DNA of 64,000 nucleotides. Source: Mucilaginibacter rubeus (GTDB lineage Bacteria > Bacteroidota > Bacteroidia > Sphingobacteriales > Sphingobacteriaceae). Of the stretch, positions 44,519 through 53,877 are shown piece after piece (the first letter of the stretch is position 1; each line of letters starts with the position of its first letter). A program made the translations under genes and the position numbers. Below the pieces are notes generated by a model. It was not told the origin of the DNA. It made no database searches and saw nothing but the letters and a program-made list of their open reading frames with translations. The stretch covers positions 310,001-374,000 of the forward strand of contig NZ_CP043450.1 of NCBI RefSeq assembly GCF_003286415.2. The letters run 5' to 3'.

Positions 44519-45064
44519 ATGGCAGAATTAGATACCTCCGGGGGAGGCAAACACAAAGGCGGGAAGGTTCGCAGTAAAAAGCAATCAACCCGTGTAGATT
44601 TAACCGCGATGGTGGATTTGGCTTTCTTGTTGATCACCTTCTTCATCATGACCACTACGCTTGCGAAAGCAAAAGCGATGGACTTGGCCATGCCTGATAA
44701 AGATGAGAAAACGAAGGATCAGATGGATATTGCCGCTTCACGTTCAATGACCATTTTATTGGGCAGCGACGACAAATTGGAGTGGTATATCGGTGAACCA
44801 GGAAAAACTCCGCCAACAATTGACAATTTCGGTCCGGATGGATTACGTAAAACGTTAATTGAAAAAAGCAAAGAAGTACAGCAAAAAACAGGCAAATTTA
44901 TGTTTGTTGTTATTAAGCCAAGCGATAAGTCGAAATATAGAAATATGGTGAGCACGCTTGACGAAATCAACATTGCCAATATTCAAAGTTATGGTATTGT
45001 TGATATATCTCAACCGGAGATTGACCTGTTGAAGAAAGACGGCCTGTACAACGATAATAAATAG
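44519..45064 (+). CDS. ExbD-type biopolymer transport protein, copy 2
   Basis: The 181-residue protein has KQSTRVDLTAMVDLAFLLIT-FFIMTTTL as the membrane helix with the conserved Asp, then a periplasmic domain. It differs from copy 1 in the loop, which suggests a heteromeric ExbD pair. It starts 6 nt after copy 1. Confidence 0.92.
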   Translation: MAELDTSGGGKHKGGKVRSKKQSTRVDLTAMVDLAFLLITFFIMTTTLAKAKAMDLAMPDKDEKTKDQMDIAASRSMTILLGSDDKLEWYIGEPGKTPPTIDNFGPDGLRKTLIEKSKEVQQKTGKFMFVVIKPSDKSKYRNMVSTLDEINIANIQSYGIVDISQPEIDLLKKDGLYNDNK

Positions 45065-45104
45065 TATTAAATAACGTTATTAATTTCCATTAAAGCCTTA
45101 ACAG

Positions 45105-45935
45105 ATGTTAGGATCAAAATTAGACATACTAAAGCAGGAATGGATCGACGTTGTTTTTAGTAATCGTAACAAGGCCTATGGCGCTTACGAGCTAAGGAAA
45201 GACAATTCAAAAAATACAAGTAAGGCTTTAATTCTTGCTATTGTGTTCTTCGTTTTTGTTGTTTCTTTGCCTACTATCATCAACAAGATCAAAGGTCTTA
45301 TCCCTGAGAAAGACCAAAAGGTGAAGATAACAGACGTGGTTCTGTTACCTCCGCCACCGGTTGACCAAACCAAAAAACCACCTCCGCCGCCACCTGAACC
45401 ACCAAAACCAAAGGTAGACCAGGTACGTTTCCCTCCTCCGGTTGTAAAACCAGATAACGAGGTTAAGGAGAAAGATCCACCAACAGTAAAAGAACTTGCT
45501 GTTGCGGATCCAGGTCAGAAAGACCAAAAAGGTGATCCTAACGCCGACATCAGGATTGATGAGCCGGTAGGTAACTCAGACGTTAAACAAGTGGTAGAAG
45601 CCGATCCTAACCAGATCTTTACTTCGGTTGAGCAGGTTCCTGAATTTGCCGGCGGTTTAGAGAAATTTGGTCAGTACCTGAGCAAAAACATCAGGTATCC
45701 GGCTGTAGCACGTGAAAACAATACACAAGGTCGTGTAATTTGTACATTCGTTGTGGAAAAAGATGGTTCTTTAACAGACATTAAAGTTGTTAGGGGCATC
45801 GGCAGCGGTTGCGACGAGGAAGCGGTTCGTGTATTGAAAAATTCACCAAAATGGAAACCTGGTATACAAAACGGTCGTCCGGTGCGTGTACAGTACAGCG
45901 TTCCAATCAGCTTTACTTTAGCATCTGAAGAATAA
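45105..45935 (+). CDS. tonB: TonB family energy transducer
   Basis: The 276-residue protein has one membrane helix (about 45-62), a Pro-rich stretch (about 78-120: runs of PPPPP with KPPPPPPEPPKP) and a C-terminal TonB domain (about 180-276) with YPAVARENNTQGRVICTFVV and GCDEEAVRVLKNSPKWKPG. It links the ExbB-ExbD motor to outer-membrane receptors. Confidence 0.95.
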   Translation: MLGSKLDILKQEWIDVVFSNRNKAYGAYELRKDNSKNTSKALILAIVFFVFVVSLPTIINKIKGLIPEKDQKVKITDVVLLPPPPVDQTKKPPPPPPEPPKPKVDQVRFPPPVVKPDNEVKEKDPPTVKELAVADPGQKDQKGDPNADIRIDEPVGNSDVKQVVEADPNQIFTSVEQVPEFAGGLEKFGQYLSKNIRYPAVARENNTQGRVICTFVVEKDGSLTDIKVVRGIGSGCDEEAVRVLKNSPKWKPGIQNGRPVRVQYSVPISFTLASEE

Positions 45936-45938
45936 AGA

Positions 45939-46169
45939 ATGCCATTTAATTACAATAAAGAGCAAAAATCGCCCAAAAGGCGGTTTTTGCTTATTTTAGG
46001 AACCGCTGCATTTATCTGCTTCGTGGTTTTAGGTCTCATGATCATGTTCTGGGACGCCCTCCCGTTGCAGATGCAACATTATCAACGTTTACTTTTCGGT
46101 GGGTTCATTATATGTTACGCGGTTTTAAGGTTTTCAAGATTGTTTAAGAAGGATCAGTATGAAGATTAA
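45939..46169 (+). CDS. Small two-helix membrane protein in the tonB operon
   Basis: The 76-residue protein has a basic N-terminus (NKEQKSPKRR), two hydrophobic helices (about 15-35 and 45-63) and ends FKKDQYED. It is 3 nt after tonB and overlaps the next ORF by 11 nt. No family is recognised, though the position suggests a conserved partner. Confidence 0.75.
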   Translation: MPFNYNKEQKSPKRRFLLILGTAAFICFVVLGLMIMFWDALPLQMQHYQRLLFGGFIICYAVLRFSRLFKKDQYED

Positions 46170-47085
46170 ATTACAGGTTGTATATGTATTGGTTTTAGTT
46201 GCTTCAATAGCCGGTTTACAGGCATGCAAGCAAAAGCAAGTAAAGTCTGTACCAACCGATAGCTTCAACGCCGGAAAAGCAACTTTTGTGGCCGATGAAT
46301 CGTTTTCGCCTATAATAGGACAAGAAGAGTATGTTTACAGAAGCCGGTACCCCAACGCCGACCCTGTTTTTGTTTATAAAACCGAAAACCAGGCTGTAAA
46401 TATGTTGTTAAATGACAGTGTAAGGGTTGCGGTATTATCGCGTGATCTGGATACCGCGGAACGTAATATAATTACCCGCCGTTCGTTGAGTGTTGAAGTT
46501 GTGCCATTTGCGGTTGATGCCGTTACATTGGTAGTGAACAATGCATCCAATGATACTACCATAACAATTGCCCAATTAAAGAAAGAACTTAACGGGCAGG
46601 GTAGCGGAAATAAAACTATCGTTTTTGATAATCCAAACTCAAGTTTGGTAAGATATTTGAAGGATTTCTCTGGTAATAAGGAGTTTAAGCAGAAAAACAT
46701 TTACGCGCTTAAATCGAATATTGAGGTTATTAAATACGTAAGTGAGCATCCCGATGCATTGGGAATTATAGGGTTTAGCTGGCTTAACAATCCGGAAAAA
46801 GCTTACGCTGATTATGTGGATAAAGTGAAAATTGTAGGTGTTAAAGACGAGGGCAATAAACAGTATGCCAACGAGTATTTTAAACCTTCGCAAGAATCGC
46901 TTGTCTTAAAACAGTACCCTTTGAGCAGAACTTTATATATGGTTAACTGCTCAAGTAAGAACGGATTAGCGGCCGGATTTGTTACGTTCTTAGCAAGTGA
47001 TGTGGGGCAGAGAATTATTTTAAAATCAGGTTTATTGCCTGATTCAATTCCGCCAAGAGAGATAAATTTAAAAAGTAAACTATAA
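46159..47085 (+). CDS. PstS-like substrate-binding lipoprotein
   Basis: The 308-residue protein has a lipoprotein signal (GLQACKQ, lipid Cys23) and a phosphate-binding-like (PBP type 2) fold. The segments ITRRSLSVEVVPFAVDAVTL-VV and PDALGIIGFSWLNNP match PstS-type proteins. No phosphate transporter subunits follow; instead it lies inside the TonB operon. The ligand may not be phosphate. It overlaps the preceding ORF by 11 nt. Confidence 0.82.
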   Translation: MKIKLQVVYVLVLVASIAGLQACKQKQVKSVPTDSFNAGKATFVADESFSPIIGQEEYVYRSRYPNADPVFVYKTENQAVNMLLNDSVRVAVLSRDLDTAERNIITRRSLSVEVVPFAVDAVTLVVNNASNDTTITIAQLKKELNGQGSGNKTIVFDNPNSSLVRYLKDFSGNKEFKQKNIYALKSNIEVIKYVSEHPDALGIIGFSWLNNPEKAYADYVDKVKIVGVKDEGNKQYANEYFKPSQESLVLKQYPLSRTLYMVNCSSKNGLAAGFVTFLASDVGQRIILKSGLLPDSIPPREINLKSKL

Positions 47086-47095
47086 CTAAATAAAG

Positions 47096-48790
47096 ATGAA
47101 AATGATCAGTAAAATAGCTAAGGCTTCATTAGGACTGGTATTTTTAGGTTCATCATCAGTTTTTGCGCAAAGTCTTGCCGACGCCAAAAAAGCTATTGAC
47201 GCCGAACAATATCAGAAAGCAGAGTCGATGCTCAAAACGCTTACTACAACTCAGCCAACTAAAGACGAGAACTTTTTTTACCTGGGTTGGGTGTACATTA
47301 AACAGGACTATTCTGATTCGGCGAAAGTCGTTTTCAATAAAGGGATTGCTGCAAATCCAAAATCAGCATTAAACTATGCAGGTTTAGGTGCTGTTGCCCG
47401 TTTAGATAAAGACAACGCCGGTGCTACTACTAACTTTAACCAGGCTATTTCTTTAGCTGCTAAGGATACAAAACCTTATACTTATGTAGGTTTATCTTAT
47501 TTATTGCCTACAACTACTGATAAGAAAGTAGCCCCTGCCGATGCTGATGCTGCTATTGCTGTACTTACCAAAGGAAAAGCTATCAATGCAAAAGACGTTG
47601 ATCTGCTTATCGCTTTAGGTGATGCTTACCGTTCAGTTTTAAAAAGCAACGAAGCTTACTCAAACTACTCTGACGCTTCTACGCTTGATCCTAAAAACCC
47701 TGCAGCTAAAGTTGCAACAGGTGTATTGTACAAATTCGCTAACAACTTTGACGGTTCTGAGCAACAGTTTAAAGATGCCTTGGCTATCAATGCTAACTAC
47801 GGCCCTGCTTACCGCGAGTGGGCTGAAACCGACTTACGTTGGTCATTAACTGATCCTAAAATGGCTTCGGCTAAAATCAAAGAGGCGGTTGATCACTACA
47901 AACAATATTTGAGCTTAACCGATCAGTCTGTAGAGTCACAAATGCGTTATGCAGACTTCCTGATTCTTGCAGGTGATTACAAAACCTTACAACAGGTTGC
48001 TACTGATTTGTCAAAATCAGCAAGTACAAATGCAAGGGTTTACCGTTATTTAGCTTATGCAGCTTACGAAAACAAAGATTACTCAAACGGCTTAACCGCT
48101 ATCAATACCTGGTTCCAAAAAGCCGATCCAAAACGTATCATCCCTCGTGATTACTTATATCAGGGCCGTTTACAGATGGCTACAGGTCAGGATTCGGTAG
48201 GTATCAATACCTTGAAAAAAGCATTAGAGCTTGACAGCACTCAAACTGATGTTTATGGCGAAATTGCAAAAGCGTTATACCACCAGAAAAAATACGAGCA
48301 GGCAGGTGATGCTTACCGTCAGGTTACTTTAAAAGCCGGCCGTAACGTGAAACTTACCGACTATTTTTATGAAGGTATCAGCTACTATTTTGGTTATGAT
48401 GAAAAGAAACCAAATGCCGATTCATTGTTGGTAAGAGCAGATTCAGCGTTTAGCTATGTAAACCAAAAAAGCCCAACCACTGCTGATGGTTACCTTTACC
48501 GTGCATATGTTAACGATATGAAAGAAAAAGATCGTAACAACATTAACGGTTATGCTAAGCCTTTCTATGAAAAATATATTGAGCTTGTAACTGCAAAAGG
48601 TGCTGCTGACGACAAAACTAAAAAGAGCCTTGCAAACGCTTACGCTTACTTAGGTACTTATTATGAGTACAAAGAAAAGGATGAAGCTAAAGCAACCGAA
48701 AACTTCACCAAAGCAAGGGAAAATGATCCTACCAACAAGCAAGCGGTAGCATTCTTCCAACGCAAAGGAGGAGCTGGTAAAAGCAAATAA
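47096..48790 (+). CDS. Tetratricopeptide repeat protein, secreted
   Basis: The 564-residue protein has a signal peptide (about 1-25, ending SVFAQ) and TPR repeats along the whole length, with many Ala/Tyr-spaced helix pairs (NFFYLGWVYIKQDYSDSA; DVYGEIAKALYHQKKYEQAG). An alternative ATG lies at 47102. Probably periplasmic, it may scaffold the TonB machinery encoded by the same operon. Confidence 0.88.
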   Translation: MKMISKIAKASLGLVFLGSSSVFAQSLADAKKAIDAEQYQKAESMLKTLTTTQPTKDENFFYLGWVYIKQDYSDSAKVVFNKGIAANPKSALNYAGLGAVARLDKDNAGATTNFNQAISLAAKDTKPYTYVGLSYLLPTTTDKKVAPADADAAIAVLTKGKAINAKDVDLLIALGDAYRSVLKSNEAYSNYSDASTLDPKNPAAKVATGVLYKFANNFDGSEQQFKDALAINANYGPAYREWAETDLRWSLTDPKMASAKIKEAVDHYKQYLSLTDQSVESQMRYADFLILAGDYKTLQQVATDLSKSASTNARVYRYLAYAAYENKDYSNGLTAINTWFQKADPKRIIPRDYLYQGRLQMATGQDSVGINTLKKALELDSTQTDVYGEIAKALYHQKKYEQAGDAYRQVTLKAGRNVKLTDYFYEGISYYFGYDEKKPNADSLLVRADSAFSYVNQKSPTTADGYLYRAYVNDMKEKDRNNINGYAKPFYEKYIELVTAKGAADDKTKKSLANAYAYLGTYYEYKEKDEAKATENFTKARENDPTNKQAVAFFQRKGGAGKSK

Positions 48791-48810
48791 TAAAATATCT
48801 AATTGATAAG

Positions 48811-48841
48811 AAAAGGCCTCTTGAAAAAGAGGCCTTTTTTG
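48811..48841 (+). terminator. Rho-independent terminator of the exbB-TPR operon
   Basis: AAAAGGCCTCTT-GAAA-AAGAGGCCTTTT followed by TT and GTTTG forms a 12-bp perfect stem with a T tract, 20 nt after the TPR stop. Confidence 0.9.
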
Positions 48842-48968
48842 TTTGCCTGATTTGGGAATTGATTTTTGAGCGGCAGTTTGCTATCAAGATTAATAATGAA
48901 TTGCAGAAATGATTGATAAGCTTGTAAAACACACTTTTTTATTATTAAGGCATTAGTATATTTGCAGC

Positions 48969-49340
48969 ATGGAAGCACAAAGTTTACCGGTTAATTATTT
49001 GCCCATCATATTTCAAATGGTGGTTGCTTTAGGGTTTGTGGTAACAACTATGTTTGTAACACACAAAATAGGCCCTAAAAGGAAAACGAAAGATAAGCTG
49101 ACCCCGTTTGAGTCGGGTATTGAGGTGGTAGGTAATGCCCGTACACCAATCTCCATCAAGTACTTCCTGGTAGCTATCCTGTTTGTATTATTTGACGTGG
49201 AGGTAATATTTATGTATCCGTGGGCTGTAAATTTCAAGGCTTTAGGTACTACCGGCCTTATTGAAATGTTCATTTTCATGGCTACACTTTTACTGGGTTT
49301 TATCTACGTAATAAAAAAGGGTGCTTTAGATTGGGATTAA
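48969..49340 (+). CDS. nuoA: NADH-quinone oxidoreductase subunit A
   Basis: The 123-residue membrane protein has three helices and the NuoA features KLTPFESGIEVVGNARTPIS-IKYFLVAILFVLFDVEVIFM. The Glu-Ser-Gly loop and FDVEVIF helix are conserved in the proton-channel part. First gene of a nuoA-N operon spanning to 62,320. Confidence 0.96.
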   Translation: MEAQSLPVNYLPIIFQMVVALGFVVTTMFVTHKIGPKRKTKDKLTPFESGIEVVGNARTPISIKYFLVAILFVLFDVEVIFMYPWAVNFKALGTTGLIEMFIFMATLLLGFIYVIKKGALDWD

Positions 49341-49464
49341 ATTTAGATTGATTCTAAATATACCCCCTGTACACCCGTAGTGTACATTTTACATCGTTAT
49401 TATTGTAAATTTGCTCTCATTATCTGCATTTAGCAGATAGTGTTTTCTCTATCAATTTAGTTCA

Positions 49465-50007
49465 ATGAGTGATATTCAATTAGTTGATGCCCCTGCCGGA
49501 GTTGAAGGCGCCGGGTTTTTTGCTACCTCGCTTGATAAAGTAATAGGTATAGCTCGCTCAAATTCATTATGGCCTTTACCTTTTGCTACTTCATGCTGCG
49601 GTATCGAGTTTATGGCCACCATGGCATCTCACTATGATCTTTCGCGTTTTGGTGCAGAGCGTTTGAGCTTTTCGCCACGTCAGGCAGATTTGCTGATGGT
49701 TATGGGTACCATTGCTAAAAAGATGGCCCCTGTACTTCGCCAGGTTTATCTGCAAATGGCCGAACCACGTTGGGTTATGGCTGTTGGCGCTTGTGCTTCA
49801 AGCGGTGGTATATTTGATACTTACTCCGTTTTACAAGGTATTGATGAGGTTATCCCGGTAGATGTTTATGTACCAGGCTGCCCGCCAAGGCCAGAGGCGA
49901 TTATTGATGGTTTTATGAATATTCAGGAACTGGTTAAAACAGAATCTCTCCGCAGAAGGAATGAGCCTAAATACCAGGAATTGTTAGCTAAATACGGAAT
50001 CCAATAA
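49465..50007 (+). CDS. nuoB: NADH-quinone oxidoreductase subunit B
   Basis: The 180-residue protein coordinates the N2 iron-sulfur cluster: [14 protein letters not shown] (two Cys), [15 protein letters not shown] (Cys) and [16 protein letters not shown] (Cys). It sits at the end of the electron path next to quinone. Stop and nuoC start overlap by 1 nt (TAATG). Confidence 0.97.
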   Translation: MSDIQLVDAPAGVEGAGFFATSLDKVIGIARSNSLWPLPFATSCCGIEFMATMASHYDLSRFGAERLSFSPRQADLLMVMGTIAKKMAPVLRQVYLQMAEPRWVMAVGACASSGGIFDTYSVLQGIDEVIPVDVYVPGCPPRPEAIIDGFMNIQELVKTESLRRRNEPKYQELLAKYGIQ

Positions 50008-50510
50008 TGGCTAAGATACCTAACGAACAGCTTATAAAGGCTATAGCCGATAAATTTGATACTTCAGTAACGGTTATTGGTGAGCCGTACGAACTGCTTA
50101 CTGTAGAAACCGGTCGTGAAACAATCATTGATCTGCTATCGTTTCTGAAAACAGATCCTGAGCTTAAGTTCACTTTCCTGACAGATATTACAGGTATCCA
50201 TTACCCTGAGCAGGAAAAGCCGATAGGCATTATTTATCACCTGCACAGTTTAACAACTAATACCCGTATCAGGATCAAAGTGTTTTTAGAAGACACTGAT
50301 GTGCACATTCCAACAGCTACTGTACTTTGGGATGGTGCTAACTGGATGGAACGCGAAACTTATGATTTTTTCGGGGTTATTTTTGATGGGCATCCTGATC
50401 TTCGTCGTATTTTGAACGTAGATGACATGACCGCTTTCCCAATGCGCAAGGAATTTCCGCTGGAAGATCCTAACCGTGTTGATAAAAAGGATTTCTATTT
50501 CGGAAGATAG
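50007..50510 (+). CDS. nuoC: NADH-quinone oxidoreductase subunit C
   Basis: The 167-residue peripheral-arm protein has the NuoC 30-kDa pattern: LTDITGIHYPEQEKPIGIIY-HL, DGANWMERETYDFFGVIFDG-HPDLRRIL. It is a separate polypeptide, not fused to NuoD as in E. coli. Confidence 0.96.
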   Translation: MAKIPNEQLIKAIADKFDTSVTVIGEPYELLTVETGRETIIDLLSFLKTDPELKFTFLTDITGIHYPEQEKPIGIIYHLHSLTTNTRIRIKVFLEDTDVHIPTATVLWDGANWMERETYDFFGVIFDGHPDLRRILNVDDMTAFPMRKEFPLEDPNRVDKKDFYFGR

Positions 50511-50629
50511 TAAAATATAGAATTAAGAAATTGAGAATCGAGAAACAAGAGTTTGAGAATTAAGAAGTAAGATCAAGTCTTCATTCTGATTCCTGCCTTC
50601 CTTGCTCTTAGACGCTAATAACAATACTG

Positions 50630-51841
50630 ATGCAAAATCATCCTGTATATACAGATAACGATCCGCAAAGCGAGCTATCGACCCTGAATCTGGGCCCAAC
50701 GCACCCGGCCACCCATGGTGTGTTTCAAAACGTGCTCCAACTTGATGGCGAACGTATCGTTAGCGGTGTATCAACCATTGGTTATATTCACCGCGCATTT
50801 GAAAAAATTGCCGAACACAGGCCATTTTACCAGATCACTCCACTAACCGACCGTTTAAATTATTGCTCTTCGCCTATTAACAATATGGGATGGCACATGA
50901 CGGTTGAAAAGCTTTTAAATATCCAAACTCCTAAACGTGTTGATTACCTGCGTGTAATTGTAATGGAGCTTGCCCGTATTGCAGATCACATTATCTGTAA
51001 CGGTGTATTGGGTGTAGATACCGGCGCGTTTACAGGCTTCCTGTACATGATGGAGCACCGTGAAGCTATTTATGAAATATACGAGGAAGTTTGCGGCTCA
51101 CGTCTAACAACCAATATCGGTCGTATAGGCGGATTTGAGCGTAACTTCAACAGCCGTGCTTTTGACAAACTTCGTGCGTTTTTAAAGAACTTTCCTAAAA
51201 CCCTTAAAGAGTTTGAAAGCCTGTTTAACCGTAACAGGATCTTCGTTGACCGTACCCGTGATGTTGCTGCTGTATCTGCAGAAACAGCTTTAAGCTACAG
51301 CTGGACCGGCCCGCTTTTGCGTGCCGCGGGTGTAGATTATGACGTGAGGGCTATGAACCCATATTCATCATACGAGGACTTTGAATTTGAAGTACCAGTA
51401 GGTGATAATGGTGACGTTTACAGCCGCTTTTTGGTTCGTAATGAGGAGATGTGGCAAAGCTTAAGGATTATTGAGCAGGCATTAGCCAAACTTGATAAAG
51501 AACCAAGCGATATTTTCCACGCAGATGTACCTGAATTTTACCTGCCTCCGAAAGAGGAAGTATATAACAATATGGAAGCATTGATCTATCACTTTAAAAT
51601 TGTGATGGGTGAAATTCCAACCCCAACTACCGAGGTTTATCATTCGGTTGAAGGTGCTAACGGCGAGCTGGGTTTTTACCTGGTTAATGATGGTGGCCGT
51701 TCGCCATACCGTTTGCATTTCCGCAGGCCAAGCTTCATCAATTACCAGATGTATGCGCCAATGAGCCGCGGTATGTTATTATCAGATGCTATTATTAACA
51801 TGAGTAGTTTAAACGTTATAGCCGGAGAGTTAGATGCTTAG
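50630..51841 (+). CDS. nuoD: NADH-quinone oxidoreductase subunit D
   Basis: The 403-residue protein resembles the [NiFe]-hydrogenase-like 49-kDa subunit: LGPTHPATHGVFQNVLQLDG, IGYIHRAFEKIAEHR, and VDTGAFTGFLYMMEHRE. The Tyr and His that hold quinone are in these. The 119-nt gap before it contains GAGAATTAAGAA-type direct repeats, so it does not run straight on from nuoC. Confidence 0.97.
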   Translation: MQNHPVYTDNDPQSELSTLNLGPTHPATHGVFQNVLQLDGERIVSGVSTIGYIHRAFEKIAEHRPFYQITPLTDRLNYCSSPINNMGWHMTVEKLLNIQTPKRVDYLRVIVMELARIADHIICNGVLGVDTGAFTGFLYMMEHREAIYEIYEEVCGSRLTTNIGRIGGFERNFNSRAFDKLRAFLKNFPKTLKEFESLFNRNRIFVDRTRDVAAVSAETALSYSWTGPLLRAAGVDYDVRAMNPYSSYEDFEFEVPVGDNGDVYSRFLVRNEEMWQSLRIIEQALAKLDKEPSDIFHADVPEFYLPPKEEVYNNMEALIYHFKIVMGEIPTPTTEVYHSVEGANGELGFYLVNDGGRSPYRLHFRRPSFINYQMYAPMSRGMLLSDAIINMSSLNVIAGELDA

Positions 51842-52358
51842 AGTTGACGAAGCTCAGGAACCGGTTGAATTTTCGCCGGAACTGATCACCAAATTTGATG
51901 AGATAGTTAGCCGTTATCCGCAGGGAAAACAAAAATCGGGTTTGTTGCCAATCCTTCACCTGGTACAGGCGGAGTTTGGTTGGGTAAGCGCGCCTGCAAT
52001 GGATAAAGTTGCCGAATATTTAAGCATCCTGCCTATTGAGGTGTATGAGGTTGCTACATTTTATACCATGTATTTTTTACGCCCGCAAGGCAAGTACGTA
52101 CTGGAAGTTTGCCGTACAAGCGGTTGCTGCCTGGTAGGTGCCGAAAAGATCATGGATCATATTGAAGAAACCCTTGGCGTAAAAGAAGGTGAAGTTACTC
52201 CCGACGGCTTATTTAGCTGGAGAGGGGTGGAGTGCCTTGCTGCCTGCGGTTTTGGCCCTGTATTACAAATTGGCCCTGAGTATACTTTTTATGAAAACCT
52301 GACCAACGAGTCGGTAGATAAATTGATCAGTGATTTAAAAGCGAAAGCTAAGAACTAA
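51834..52358 (+). CDS. nuoE: NADH-quinone oxidoreductase subunit E
   Basis: The 174-residue subunit binds the N1a [2Fe-2S] cluster, with cysteines in VCRTSGCCLVGAEKI and CLAACGFGPVLQIG. It overlaps the end of nuoD by 8 nt. Together with NuoF and NuoG it forms the NADH-input module. Confidence 0.96.
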   Translation: MLRVDEAQEPVEFSPELITKFDEIVSRYPQGKQKSGLLPILHLVQAEFGWVSAPAMDKVAEYLSILPIEVYEVATFYTMYFLRPQGKYVLEVCRTSGCCLVGAEKIMDHIEETLGVKEGEVTPDGLFSWRGVECLAACGFGPVLQIGPEYTFYENLTNESVDKLISDLKAKAKN

Positions 52359-52361
52359 GCT

Positions 52362-53720
52362 ATGGGACGGAAATTACTTTTAGAACATATAAACGTACCC
52401 GGCATCAATACATTTGATGTTTACCGCTCAAAAGGTGGCTATGCTTCTGTTGAGAAAGCATTAAAAACCATGTCGCCCGAGGCGATTGTTGAAGAGGTTA
52501 AAAAATCGGGCTTACGTGGCCGCGGTGGTGCAGGCTTCCCTACAGGTATGAAGTGGAGCTTTTTGGCTAAACCCGAAGGCGTAGCACGTTACCTGGTTTG
52601 CAACGGTGACGAATCTGAACCCGGTACTTTTAAAGACCGTTATTTGATGACCTATATCCCTCACTTATTAATTGAGGGTATGATTGTATCAAGTTTCGCG
52701 CTTGGTGCAAACACATCATATATCTACCTGCGTGGTGAAATGATGCCTCAGGTAAGGATCCTGGAAAGAGCTATTGCGGAAGCAAAAGCAAAAGGCTTTT
52801 TAGGTAAAAACATATTGGGCACCGGTTACGATCTTGAACTTTACGTTCAGCCAGGTGGTGGTGCCTATATCTGCGGCGAGGAAACCGCTTTGCTGGAGTC
52901 ATTGGAAGGTAAACGTGGTAACCCACGCATCAAACCGCCATTCCCGGCTATTGCTGGCTTATATGGCTGTCCTACGGTTGTTAACAACGTTGAATCAATC
53001 GCGGCTGTTGTGCCTATCATTAACGAAGGCGGCGACGAGTATGCTAAAATAGGTATCGGTCGTAGTACTGGCACTAAATTGATCTCGGCAGGTGGTAACC
53101 TAAAAAAACCAGGAGTTTATGAAATTGAACTCGGTGTACCTGTTGAAGAATTTATTTATTCGGATGAGTATTGCGGTGGTATCGCCAATGGTAAACGCTT
53201 AAAAGCTGTTGTTGCGGGTGGTTCATCTGTGCCGATTTTACCGGCTAACCTGATCCTGAAAACCATCAATAACGAAGCCCGTTTGATGAGCTACGAGTCA
53301 TTATCAGACGGTGGTTTCGTAAGCGGTACCATGTTAGGTTCTGGTGGTTTCATCGCTTACGATGAGGATGCCTGTATCGTACGTAATACCTGGAATTTTG
53401 CCCGTTTTTATCATCATGAAAGCTGCGGACAATGTTCGCCTTGCCGTGAAGGTACCGGTTGGATGGAGAAAGTATTACATCGCCTGGAGTATGGTCATGG
53501 CAAAATGAGCGATATGGACCTACTGGTTGATGTATCAAAGAAAATAGAAGGAAATACCATTTGTCCGCTGGGTGACGCGGCAGCATGGCCGGTGGCCAGC
53601 GCTATCCGCCATTTCAGGGATGAATTTGAATGGCACGTAACTAACGCGAGCGAGGCGACTTCAAGAAACTATGGTTTGGCACATTATGCTGATCCGTTGA
53701 AAGTTGTTGAGACCGCGTAA
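52362..53720 (+). CDS. nuoF: NADH-quinone oxidoreductase subunit F
   Basis: The 452-residue protein binds FMN, NADH and a 4Fe-4S cluster (N3). Motifs are [49 protein letters not shown] and [14 protein letters not shown] (cluster cysteines). NADH is oxidised here. A family A palindrome occupies the gap to nuoG. Confidence 0.97.
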   Translation: MGRKLLLEHINVPGINTFDVYRSKGGYASVEKALKTMSPEAIVEEVKKSGLRGRGGAGFPTGMKWSFLAKPEGVARYLVCNGDESEPGTFKDRYLMTYIPHLLIEGMIVSSFALGANTSYIYLRGEMMPQVRILERAIAEAKAKGFLGKNILGTGYDLELYVQPGGGAYICGEETALLESLEGKRGNPRIKPPFPAIAGLYGCPTVVNNVESIAAVVPIINEGGDEYAKIGIGRSTGTKLISAGGNLKKPGVYEIELGVPVEEFIYSDEYCGGIANGKRLKAVVAGGSSVPILPANLILKTINNEARLMSYESLSDGGFVSGTMLGSGGFIAYDEDACIVRNTWNFARFYHHESCGQCSPCREGTGWMEKVLHRLEYGHGKMSDMDLLVDVSKKIEGNTICPLGDAAAWPVASAIRHFRDEFEWHVTNASEATSRNYGLAHYADPLKVVETA

Positions 53721-53732
53721 GAGATAAAAAGC

Positions 53733-53812
53733 GTCATTGCGAGGTACGAAGCAATCCCTAAAATACAGGGCGTACCTGCAAATCGGGGATTGCTTCGTTC
53801 CTCGCAATGACG
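53733..53812. repeat. Palindrome, family A, between nuoF and nuoG
   Basis: CGTCATTGCGAGGTACGAAG and CTTCGTTCCTCGCAATGACG are the ends, with AAGCAATCCC and GGGATTGC inside. The copy is clean and lies within the operon. Confidence 0.88.
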
Positions 53813-53877
53813 GCAGTTTTCAGACTTGGGTTTGAAAACAAAAAGTTTTAGAAATTAACAAACGACGTTATTATTAA

